Shown: one piece after another, positions 45,567-55,995 of the stretch
Position numbering within the stretch: the stretch's first letter is position 1
How the letters are laid out: each line of letters starts with the position of its first letter
From: Blakeslea trispora
Taxonomy: Eukaryota; Mucoromycota; Mucoromycetes; Mucorales; Choanephoraceae
Assembly (NCBI GenBank): GCA_025331445.1
Contig: JAIWNE010000004.1
Span: forward strand, 496,001 to 560,000
DNA length: 64,000 nt
Direction: 5' to 3'
The notes under the pieces: model-generated
Seen by the model: only the letters and a program-made list of their open reading frames with translations
Told to the model about the DNA's origin: nothing
The model's database searches: none
Translations under genes and position numbers: made by a program

Positions 45567-47634
45567 ATGCAACCTTCAGTCTTCAGAAACATCGCCCCTA
45601 AGAGACGTCTTGAGACAGATGCTAATGTTCAGGAATCAGGGCCTAGTTTTAATCAGACTCAGGTACATTAAGATCGAAGCGTCTTGTATATACGAAAGAA
45701 TAAAAAAAAAAACTAATTGACTTAATAAATAAACACATAAAACAACTTCTGTAAGGCCTCTGAAGTTTCTATTGTTGAATATGTTCCAGGACAAATTCAT
45801 AAAGGTCGCCCAAAAAAGTCCCATCAAACCTCAATTTCTACCTCTGAATCGCCTGCATTTAGCGAACCAATGATCTCTGCCAGCGCTAACTCACCAAGCG
45901 TTTTGAATGAGTTTGACTATGCAATGGAAGCTTTGCAGTTGAGAGTACGTCCTAGTACTGCCGCTATCTACAGAATGTATTTAGTTCAATGGAAGGTAGC
46001 CATAAAACATATCTTTTATTTAATTCTTTTTTTCATACGAAATTAATTATTGGTTTCTAACATTGATCAATTTGAAGGAATGGTGCGACTTTAACAGATA
46101 CAGATTTCCTGTTGATCCTCGGTATCCTTATACAGTTGGTCCAACTGAGTTTGTCATCGCCTTCTTTGAGGAATTTGTCTTCAAGCGCACTTTCAGGAAA
46201 AGTGTACTGACTAACTCTGACGCCAGAACTCAATTTGGTCTTCGCTCAGACCAAGTAGAAGGCTCTTTCATGTCTCCTGTAGACTGTACTGTATATTAAA
46301 TTTGCTTCTAAATGTTAGCTTTCCTCTGACTGACCATTTCTTTTTTAATGATAGTAACCGACAGCGATCCATCCAGTAAGATTGGAAGAAAATTTATCGA
46401 GGTGCCATTGGGTTCTGAAGCTGTCAACCAATACAAGAAAGCACTCATATTCCTCCATGGATTTCAGAGCGAGCACAGACAAATTGATTGGCCATCACCC
46501 AAGAAGACTAAAGCGTTGACGGATTTGCTCAAGAAGTATGAGCATGATCTTGTTTACGTAGAACATGAAGGACTTGTACCAGAAACTGTCGAGCCATATA
46601 GAGAAGCAGCTGCACCAACAGCAGATGGAGATCTTTGTTTCCAGCGCTTTCAAAAAGAGCAAGAGAAATGTTGGGAAAACAATGAAAGGGTGCAGCAAGA
46701 GAATCAAAGAGTACTACAAGCACTTATGCAGCAGTCTCAAGAAAACAATGCTTTGTTGAATAGTATCTCTCAGCAATTGTCTGTACTTCCCTATCTCTCA
46801 AGGGAAATTCAAGTTATTGCTTTGAAGCAGCAACTTTTCAGCACACAAATGGAAATACTCATGAATAACCGTGCTTCTAACAATGTCAATTTGAGCAATG
46901 GCTTGTCTCAAATTAACTTTACTACTCCAGCTCCTGCCCATACTCCTGCTCCTGCTCATACTCCTGCTCATACTCCTGCTCATACTCCAGCTCCAGCTCC
47001 AGCTCCAGCTCTTGCTCATGCTCCAGCTCATGCTCCAACTCCAGCTCATGCTCCAGCTCATGCTCATGCTCATACTTCGGCTTCAGCTCATACTCCAGCT
47101 CCAGCTCATACTCCAGCTCCAGCTCCAGCTCATACTTCTGCTCCCGTTCCCGTTCCTGCTCCCAATACTTTTGGTTTGCCTTCTCTTCGACCTCGAGCTG
47201 ATACTACTGGTCCTGCTCCTGCTGCTACTACTGCCTCTGCTCCTGCTCATACTACTGCTCATACTCCTGCTCCTAATACTTTTGCTTTGCCTTCTCTTAG
47301 GTCTCGAGCTGATACTACTGGTCCTGCTGCTACTATTGCTACTACTGACCCTGCTGACACTCCTGCTCCTGCTGCTACTATTGCTACTACTGACCCTGCT
47401 GACACTCCTGCTCCTGCTCCCGCTTCTGCTCCCAATACTTTTGCTTTGCCTTCTCTTCGACCTCGAGCTGTTACTACTGGTCCTGTTACTCCTGCTGCTC
47501 CTGCTCCTATTCCAGTTTCTGCTCTCAATACTTTTGCTTTGCCTTCTTATCGAACTCGAGCTACTACTCGTGTTAGATCAAAAAAATATACGAGACGCAT
47601 ATGGAGAACCTACAACCCTCCAAAAAAAAACTAA
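45567..47634 (+). CDS. Crypton/Ndc10-like core-binding-domain protein with coiled coil and repeat tail
   Basis: Predicted exons 45567-45662, 45756-45995, 46078-46285 and 46355-47634 (607 residues). The last join uses a weak donor (GTACTG) and is the least sure. The N-terminal part is Ser/Pro-rich. A helical domain follows: RVRPSTAAIYRMYLVQWKEWC, then TVGPTEFVIAFFEEFVFKRT and, after the last intron, VPLGSEAVNQYKKALIFLHG. This is the layout of the SAM-like core-binding domain of Crypton-type tyrosine recombinases and Ndc10-like proteins (inference from memory). No R-H-R-Y catalytic domain is present. A Gln/Glu-rich coiled coil follows, then a ~230-residue Pro/Ala/His/Thr repeat containing four copies of N-T-F-(G/A)-L-P-S-(L/Y)-R-x-R-A, and a basic end. 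Confidence 0.6.
46925..47560 (+). repeat. coding low-complexity repeat (PAHT and NTFALPS units)
   Basis: The 3' part of the Crypton-like gene is built of CCTGCT/CATACT-type hexamers. Embedded in it are four copies of a longer unit beginning AATACTTTTGCTTTGCC (starts 47164, 47275, 47434, 47527). The repetition keeps all three forward frames open. Confidence 0.85.
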
Positions 47635-49266
47635 TTCACTTAATCAACCACTCACACACTACAATCTCTTTTTTTTTCTATGTTTTATTATCTGATTATT
47701 AACTATATTGTATATATCGACATTTTTACTTACTATTATGTTATATAAAAATAAAAACAAAAAGAATCATCACACGAAATGCATGAATTTATTACATGGA
47801 TATAAAAAAAAAAAAACCAAAGACATTTAAGCAGCCAAAACAGTTTATGAGTAAAATAGCAACCTAAACTTAACTTTTTTCTATTCAAATTTTTAACATG
47901 AACCTAATCATATTAAACCCCTCTCTCCAATTTTTTCTTGCCCTGTTGGGTACAGTATAGGTTTTCAGTATTTCAGTATAAAGATCAGTAGTCAGAAATG
48001 AATATATAAGATAAAGCATTGTATAGAACATTATACCCTTTGCTCATCAATACCATTTGCAAGAGAAGAGAGAGAACAATAAAAGAAAAAATAAAATCGA
48101 TTTAATATTTAAGGAAAGGATATTTACAAGGAAGCCAATGGTATTGCTAATTAAAAGATCTGATTCATGACTTGCAAGAAAGGGATCTTAAAACTTACAG
48201 CTCAAAAATAAAGCAGTTGGGAATCATACTCTTTTTAAAGATGGCTGCGAAAAACAGTACGACAAAGCGGCGCACCTGTAGTAATTCTCCTTTCTAAATA
48301 TCGTTTAGATTTTTGTTCACAAGAATTTGCGATGTTTCTAATGAAATGCCTCAGGATGTACTAATCAAGTTGGTAGAGCACTCGGCTGCAGCTTTGGAAA
48401 AGTACAAAAGTAGACAAGAACTCTAATAAGGGCAACTAGAATAAACAATATGCACACTGAAAGCTTTCATTATGCTGTCATTTGGCTTTTGGCAACATCA
48501 CTATTTGGAAATTTTGTGTGCACTCATTGACATTCTGAAAACTGCTGATTGGATATTTTTTTACGCTTATTCTCTTTTTAGAAACCACCATTTGAGACTG
48601 TACTCATTGTATTTCTCTATAAAAAGCATAAATAAAAATTAGTCGGTATCTTAACAAAAAAAAGCCAATCAGCCGCTAAGTGGGAGTACTGGCAACGGCT
48701 ATTAAATCACACTGAGTTGGCTTCGGCTTTTCCGTCTTTTTTTTTTTCTCTGGACAGCTCTGATATCACTTTCGGATATATAGTCCAATCCCTGGCAGCC
48801 TAAGAAACTCCTAATTCTCGGAATAGGCTTTAGTGCTGTATGGCGGTACCGCTACTATTGTGTTTTTGAGTAAGAGAGCTGGCAGTTGACGAAAGCTTTT
48901 GATGGATTATCCGCTTTTACAAAGTTAAATTTTTCTTCATTATCGCCGTTTAAATAAAGTCTACACTTAATACAAAAAAAAGCCAATCAAGAAGGACATT
49001 GATCTCATAAAGATAAAGAACTATAGAATTTAATTAGGGAAAAAGTGAGACGCGATATGTGTAAGCATTTGAAAAACAAAGTCCCATGTCAATGAGCGAG
49101 AAAAAATAGCTCTTATGTTATCATGACAAAGGCATTGATACAATCAAAGGTAGTACAGAGCAACTTTATAAAGTGATGTAATAAATGCGAAAATAATAGA
49201 TTAAAAAAAAAAGATAGCTATTTTTTTTTCTTTTTTTTCTTCTTCTTCTTTATCATTCATATCACG
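47635..49266. other. intergenic with NDE1 upstream region
   Basis: 1.63 kb. Two GCCAATCA boxes (48664-48671 and 48982-48989) lie upstream of NDE1. A 39-codon exon-like frame ends at 48426 after a TTTAG acceptor-like site; see findings. Confidence 0.55.
48982..48989 (+). promoter_or_regulatory. CCAAT box (HAP-type) upstream of NDE1
   Basis: GCCAATCA, 278 bp before the NDE1 ATG; a second copy is at 48664-48671. CCAAT boxes bind the HAP/NF-Y complex, which controls respiratory genes in fungi; use here is inferred. Confidence 0.45.
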
Positions 49267-51521
49267 ATGTTTTCGCGCTCATTGCTTCGAAATATACCCA
49301 AGCAAAATCTTGCTCGATTTGCAACAAGATCATATGCTACACAAAAAACACCCAATGCCTGGATTGGCCCTAAAAGCAAGAAGTTATTGGCTTATTCAAC
49401 CATTGCAGCTGGCTCAGGTGGCCTTGTATACTATTTAGCCCAGGATCCAAATGACTATGTAGATATGTTTGGTGCTCATGAACATGTACCTCATTTGGCA
49501 TTCTATCCTCAACGAGGTGGTGTCAAAAACCTACCAGTGGCCACTCATTTGATTGATGATTCCATTCACAATGAAGGTAAAAAGAAGCAACGAATTGTCA
49601 TTCTTGGATCTGGATGGGGTGCTGTCTCTGTTTTGAAGGGGCTTGATCGAGACAAATATGATGTGGTTGTTATCAGTGATAACAATTACTTTTTGTTTAC
49701 CCCTCTATTGCCTAGTGCTACCGTAGGCACATTGGAATTAAGGTAATCTTTTTTTTTTTTAAATAGAAGCATCATTGATCTTGACATACTAATTTTGCTT
49801 GTCAAAAAAAAAAGATCATTACTTGAACCTATTCGAAAGATTGTGTCACGTATCAGTGGTCATTTCTTGGAAGGCAGAGCTGTCGATATTGATATGGAAA
49901 ACAAATATGTGGAAGTCAATGGCATCAATGGCAATGAGAATTTCTATGTGCCCTATGACAAGCTAGTTGTGAGTGTAGGCGCCACCAGCATGACTCACGG
50001 TGTAGAAGGCATTGAAAACACACACCGACTAAAGACCATTCAAGATGCTATCAAGATTCGTCATAGAATAACTGAAAATGTAGAAAAGGCTTGCTTGCCT
50101 ACCACTTCACCTGAAGAACGCAAACGATTGTTATCATTTGTTGTTTGTGGTGGTGGACCTACAGGTGTTGAATTTGCTGCAGAAATGTCAGACTGGATTA
50201 ATGAAGATTTAGCAAAATGGGTAAAGTAGAGACAACAGTTTTTTTTTTTCTATTTTTACAAAAAGAGAGAAAAAAGAAAAAAACTAACTCAAAAGAATAT
50301 GTAGTTCCCTAAATTGATTCGCGAAAATATTACAATTCATATTATTCAATCAAGAGATCATATCTTGAATACATTTGATAGTAAAATCAGTGAATATGCT
50401 GAAAAGAGATTTGATCGTGCTCATATTCAGGTCATCACCAATGCTCGAGTACAGCGCATTAACGATGATGAAGTTGTCTACACAGTCAAAAGCGCAGACA
50501 AAGATGGAGAGCCTATTGTAAAGACTTTACCTTATGGCTTATGTTTATGGTCAACTGGTATAGGTAAAGGCATATAGAAGGGCTTGCTATGAAATGGTAG
50601 ACTAAACTATGTGTTCTGTATTTAGCTATGACACCTTTTGCAAAGAAACTAACTGAGAAGTTACCCGAACAAGCACACAAACGTGTTTTGACAACTGATG
50701 GATACTTGCATTTGAATGGTATTCAAGATCAATCCATTTATGCTCTTGGTGACTGTGCTAGTATTGAAAACCCCAAGCTACTTGAACATATCTTGGAGTT
50801 CTTTGAAGAGGCAGATAGGTAAAGATAAATAACCCTCCCCTCTCAATCTCAAATACAGTTTCAATAGAGAGAGAGAGAGAGAGAGAGACAGAATGGAAAA
50901 TGTCAATCTAACTTCAATTGCTTTGTATATAGTGATCAGGATGGTAGCTTGAGATTCGACGAGTTTTTGATCGCTTGTGAAAACATGCGCTCTCGTTTCC
51001 CTTTGACTGAGCAATACTTGACTAATCTGGAAAAGATGTTTAGAAAGTATGATTCCGATAGTAATGGTGTCTTGGACTTTGAAGAGATGAAGCATATGTT
51101 ACAAGATATTGATAAAAAGTTGACTAACTTACCAGCCGTAAGTCTTTTTTTTTTTAAAAAAAAAATGGAAGCATGAAGACTAACAGTATCAACTTCAATT
51201 TAGACAGCTCAAGTGGCTAGTCAGCAAGGCGTTTACTTGGCTAAATATCTGAATCGATTGGCAAATGAAAACAACAATGAGTTGGAGGCCAAGAAGTCTG
51301 TTGGTGTCTTCCGCTACAACCACCTTGGTACCCTTGCCTATCTCGGTAACACAGCAGTAGGTGATTTCAAATGGGGTTATCAAATGATCGGTGGTCTATG
51401 GGCCTTGTACTTATGGCGTAGTGTCTACTGGAGTGAACAAGTCAGTATGCGTACTCGAATGAATTTGAGTATTGACTGGACAAAGCGTGCTCTTTGGGGT
51501 AGAGATATTTCTACAGTTTAA
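49267..51521 (+). CDS. NDE1: mitochondrial external alternative NADH dehydrogenase with EF-hand insert
   Basis: Type II, rotenone-insensitive NADH:ubiquinone oxidoreductase on the inner membrane, facing the intermembrane space. Exons 49267-49742, 49815-50220, 50305-50563, 50626-50818, 50933-51137, 51204-51521. The N-terminus [19 protein letters not shown] is a presequence; [19 protein letters not shown] is a membrane anchor. [19 protein letters not shown] binds [21 protein letters not shown] is the type II signature, [18 protein letters not shown] binds NADH, and [10 protein letters not shown] completes the FAD site. A Ca-binding insert follows: [11 protein letters not shown] and a full loop [13 protein letters not shown]. 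The end [20 protein letters not shown] is the C-terminal membrane-binding region. The EF-hands suggest Ca-regulated activity as in Neurospora NDE1. Confidence 0.95.
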
Positions 51522-52284
51522 ATTGTTTTCAAATTATACATATCAATAGATCCTCTTTCAAACTTTTTCTTTTAAATCTACTGCCATTGTCTTGAACGAT
51601 ACAAGTTGAATATCATTAAGGGTGGGAGAGATAGTAGTGCGATAAAGTCTTTTTCCAGACACATCAAAATTCTTTCTTATTAACCATATAAAAACAATGG
51701 AAGCTTACACTTGTTAACTTTGCAAAGTCAGCAAGGAAAAGTTTGATACTTTGAGAACATGCGGTCAACTATAGCCATAAAAATTCCTAATGACTGACTC
51801 TCTGATAGTAATCAATCATTGTTGGATTAATAAATAAAAACAAGAAACTCCAAGACTCATGTTTAAAAGCAATTTACACAAGTGCGAACAGTAGTCTAGC
51901 AAATGGGACGACTTTTCTTGTTTGATGGTGCTTCTGTATTGCCAAGTCAAATGGTTTCACTCTATACTCAATTAGACTAACTTTTGGCAATGAAATCAAT
52001 AGACATTAGATTCCAGAACAACAGATAAATCTAAGCACAGGAAGAATCTTAAGGCCCAAAAGAAGCACAAGCTTTTTCTTCCTTCAAGTAAAAAGAGAGA
52101 GTATTGTAGCAAGACATTTCATTAAAAAACAAGATACAATCAAATGCAATTCTAAAAGAGGTAATTTATGACTGACTTTGTGATCCCAAGTCGGGGCATA
52201 ATCAATTTTTTTTTAAAATGAAAGAACTTGTTTTTATTGTTTGTTTCACTTTTTTTTTTTTTTTGTTATTATTCATAAACATAA
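51522..52284. other. intergenic, nothing recognised
   Basis: 763 bp between NDE1 and the Stc1-domain gene; T-rich before 52285. No coding or RNA signal seen. Confidence 0.55.
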
Positions 52285-52987
52285 ATGAGCCGACCTGGAC
52301 CTGCTGGAAAGTATAACAATTTTGCAAATGGGCTTCACGGCTATTCTGCAAACAAATCCAACAGTAAGTTGAAGGAGAGAGAGAGAGAGAAAGAGAAACT
52401 TTGCTATGTATATATTGTTACTAACGTTGCGTAAAGCTCATCAACACGAACAGATCAAGACTTTGCGTTGTGTCTTTTGCGATACTGTAAATTGTATATA
52501 AACACACTCATTACTGCTCGATCAGTTGAATTAACTTGACTAAATAATATAGGACAAGCCTCTTGACGCCTTTTCACAAACACAAATTGCTAAAGCAACT
52601 TTCAACCGTAAGTGTGAATAAAAAAAAAAAGCAAGATCCCCCTTCCTTCTTCTTTTTTTAATTTATGTATATTTCGTAGCTTACGCGCCTCCCTCATTCA
52701 ACAACAAAAAGAAGACTATTAGCTGCAAGAAGTGTACTGCTTCTCAGACCACACACTTGACTTGTATGTTGTGCTCAAAGACTAGACCTTTGAGTGAATT
52801 TGCCAAGGTAAGAAGGCTTATATAATTAAAAAGAAAAGAGTCTTTAAACAATTTTTTTTCTTAGTCACAAAGAAGAAATCAAGAAAAGGCTCGTTGTATG
52901 CAATGTATTAAGAAGCGAGAAGAGGAAGACGTTTGGGCATCAGAGCCTGATACAGAATCTGATGACGAATATGATGATTTCCTTTAA
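52285..52987 (+). CDS. Stc1-domain zinc protein
   Basis: Five short exons: 52285-52363, 52437-52486, 52553-52607, 52680-52807, 52865-52987; all phases agree, 144 residues. Paired zinc-ribbon-like C-x2-C elements recur with a shared tail: LRCVFCDTDKPLDAFSQTQ, ISCKKCTASQTTHLTCMLCS then SKTRPLSEFAKSQ, and ARCMQCIKKREEE, followed by a very acidic end (SDDEYDDF). The C-x2-C...(K/R)P-L-(S/D)-x-F-(S/A)-(Q/K) pattern is the Stc1 domain. In fission yeast Stc1 bridges the RNAi effector to the H3K9 methyltransferase complex. Whether this protein does so is unknown; other Stc1-domain proteins exist. Confidence 0.75.
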
Positions 52988-53245
52988 ATCATTTCAATTA
53001 TGTAATATTTGTATCAATTCCCTCTCTGAAATATTTAAAGCAAGTATAATAATAAAAAAAAAAGTAATAGCAGATACAACTAAAAAAAAAGGGGGGGGGA
53101 TAACAGTGTTTCTATTCACAAAAAAAAATAAAGGAGAGTTGTATATATAGTTAAAGATCTAGTAGATGTGAGATCAAATAGTTGACATAAATATTAAATA
53201 TAAGACAAGAAGCGGGGGAGGATATACATATAAAATAGGAAGGGC

Positions 53246-55995
53246 TTATTTTCCACCTAACCAACTTGAAGAAAAGTTGGCAGTACCAGAAAGATCTCTA
53301 TCAGATGGGATAGGTCGAATAGTTGCAGGTCCAATACCTTCATAATCAATATGAACGCGAGGATAGCTACGTTTATTACGCAAGCCTAGATGAGTACGAT
53401 TGGATGTACCAGTACTAGAGGAGGCATGCATTGGAGGCGGCTGAGCCGGATGACTGAATGGGCCTCCTCCACCTATTGAAGGCACGGAATGAGGCGTATA
53501 GACTGTCTTTTGTTTTCTTTTGATAGGCATTTCAGGTATAGGATGAGGAAATACGTTACTGTTTCGCGCCGAGATACGATGGATATGATTGTCTTCTTCA
53601 TGATGTTTACCAAGAGATTCTCCAACCTCTGCTATTGGTTCATCTTCAATCACCATCAAAGTTGATGCATTGGTCATGGTAGATCCTGGATGAAATGTAG
53701 AGTCATAACTGTTGTGTCGAGCAGAGGTCCTTCTGATTGTTTTAGGTGTGCGTGTGATGAAAATGTTGGCGAACCAAGACAACGGCTTTGCATCCATCAT
53801 ATCTGTCCTTCTATGGTGTTGAAGGTATTGCTTACGTTGTTGCCTCTTTTTGATGATTTCATCTTGTACACGTAATTCGCTTTCTTCAATCTTCTTGACG
53901 TAAGCTACCTGTAATTCATTGATGGTACTTTTTAAAAGACCCAGTTCTTTCAGCATGTCCTTCAACAGCTCCAACAAAGGAAAGAAGTCGCCGGTAACAT
54001 CCTTAAGCCATATAAATCGGGCATCTAGTGCATCAGCTTCTAAAAGAATGTTTTCAATCATCGCATTACTCATGCTGCTTAGCTCCTGGATGTCAAAAGC
54101 TCGTCTCAAATGTCTGTTCAAAGTGCGAGTGTCAGAACCCCTTAATTTGTCCAACACTTGTGTAACATATTCTCGCAAAATAGCAAAAGGTGTATCTTCA
54201 TTTCTTTTAGAAACTAATGCATCAGACGGAGAAGACGTTTTGCTGACTGAACTTGCGCTTTTTTCCTAAAAAGAAACAGGGATGAGTTTGTGTAAATCTT
54301 TTGAAAGATGGAAACAAAAACAATAGTTACGTTGTCTTCATGAATGTCCAGCTGATGAAAGCTACTCTCCTGACTTGTGCTTGTCTGTGTACTACTACTA
54401 CTTTTCATGTCATCCGAGACTTGGTTTTGATTGTTTTTGAGATAATAATGATAATGGTGGTGAACAATAGGCGAAGTATCAGAAAGAGGTGGACCCATCA
54501 TAGAGGATGTAGGTAAAGAGGAAGAAACACTGGGGATTGGAGCAGGCAGGAAGGTCTCGGATCGGATTGGCACGGGCTCCATGCTGTCCGTTTTTGAATG
54601 TTTAGACTTTCTCTCCTTAAAAGAAGCAGTGCGTCTAATCTTTTGGTTTCCTCCTTTTGAGCTATCCTCTTTTTGGCTTAAAGCAACGACTTCGTCTTGA
54701 GCTTCTAACAATTGGTCCTTGCAGCTCATTAAATCTGATTTTAATTTGGCATTAGACAATGAAAGTTCCTTGATTAAATGAATCAGATCATCAGTGCTAC
54801 TTTGGTTGGTTCGAGAAAACTGTTACACAGATAAGCCAAAGAGAAATAGAAAAAACTTAGTACAATTTCTTTGTTGTGTAGTTATCAAACGTACCTGTTT
54901 TGTCTCATCAACTGAACGATGAAGAGCAGAAGGAGAAGAGTTTACTCTTTGTTCCAAATGTTTGGTCAATTGCTCATGCGTATCATGTAATGTCTCTTTT
55001 TTTTTTAAAAAAAAAGGGCATTTATTAGTTTCTTTCTTAAAAGAGTCATAATAAATATCTCGCTCACCATATCTCATTCTAAGCTTTTTGATCTTGGATT
55101 CCAAGACAAGTTCATTTCTTCTACACAAGGCTAATTCTTGGTTTGTGTCTTCCAGCTGTAGATTGTATTAGCAAGCATGTTGAGCATAATGCATTCACAA
55201 ACTTACTTTAGATGTCAACATTTCCTCTCTTGACTCTGAATTACGCACCATAAATTTAAACAGGCGTAACTTTTCTAATTCTTCAGATTTTGATTTGAGT
55301 TCCATTGACAGCTGCTTGCATTTTTCATTTGCTATTTGCAAGTCCGATACTGTTTCATCCAAAATCTTTTTTTTTTGTTGACAAATAAGTTTCATAGCTT
55401 GACATGAGAAAGAAGGGGGGGGTATTTATACCTTTTGACTTTTTTGATATTCCCAGAGCCATTTACTTTTATCGTTTGAAAGTTGATCTTTTTCATTTTC
55501 AACCTCGTCTAACGATTGTTCCAACTCGATGATTTTTTGACGAGATTCAGTCACCTGGTAACATATTTAGAAATGATACATGGTTACACCAGTTTGTAAA
55601 CAGACCTGTTTTTCCAGTTGTGCCTTTTGTTGATTTGATTCAATAACAAATGTTTCATGTTTATGAAGCAATCCTTGACCAATTTCTAATAAAATCATCA
55701 GTAAATGGGCTCCTAGCATTTCCTTTGTCTTACCTGCTGCTAAGCGAGTGTCAGATTCTAACTTTCGTATTGTGCGATTGTAATAATCCAAGTTTTCACA
55801 AAACTGCTGCCCACAACAATGACATACATCAAATGTACTGGTAGAAGTAGAAACACCTAATTGCTGACTGCTATTGTGCCAGTCTTCTTCCAGTAACGAC
55901 AGGTCGTGTCTGTAATTAAGCGAACGTTCCACTCGAGCTTCCAAGTCGATCGCAGGTAAACTGATTGCTTTCGAGATGGAAGGCTTGTGTCGCAT
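53246..55995 (-). CDS. large coiled-coil protein, unknown function
   Basis: Eight predicted exons: 55734-55995, 55606-55685, 55432-55554, 55207-55365, 55068-55155, 54895-54995, 54331-54819, 53246-54265; all phases agree, 773 residues. The N-terminus has a possible metal pair FDVCHCCGQQFCE. Residues ~80-300 are almost continuous heptad coiled coil (for example RQKIIELEQSLDEVENEKDQ). A Ser/Thr/Pro/His-rich middle follows. A helical domain then begins REYVTQVLDKLRGSDTRTLN and contains ENILLEADALDARFIWLKD and a second short coiled coil. The end is Pro/Ser-rich and disordered. I do not recognise the family; a cytoskeletal or polarity scaffold is a guess from architecture alone. Confidence 0.8.

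Noticed and set aside
46898..47695. 265-codon poly-Leu/Pro open frame overlapping the Crypton-like gene, and the minus-strand Ser/Trp/Met-rich frame 46798-47073
   Set aside because: Both are shadows of the hexamer repeats, which keep all frames open. The frame in phase with the upstream helical domain is the coherent one.
48365..48410. tRNA-like string GTTGGTAGAGCACTCGGCTGC
   Set aside because: It resembles a D-arm, but no acceptor stem, anticodon arm or TPsiC GTTCGA box follows at the right spacing; the DNA also reads as protein-like codons.
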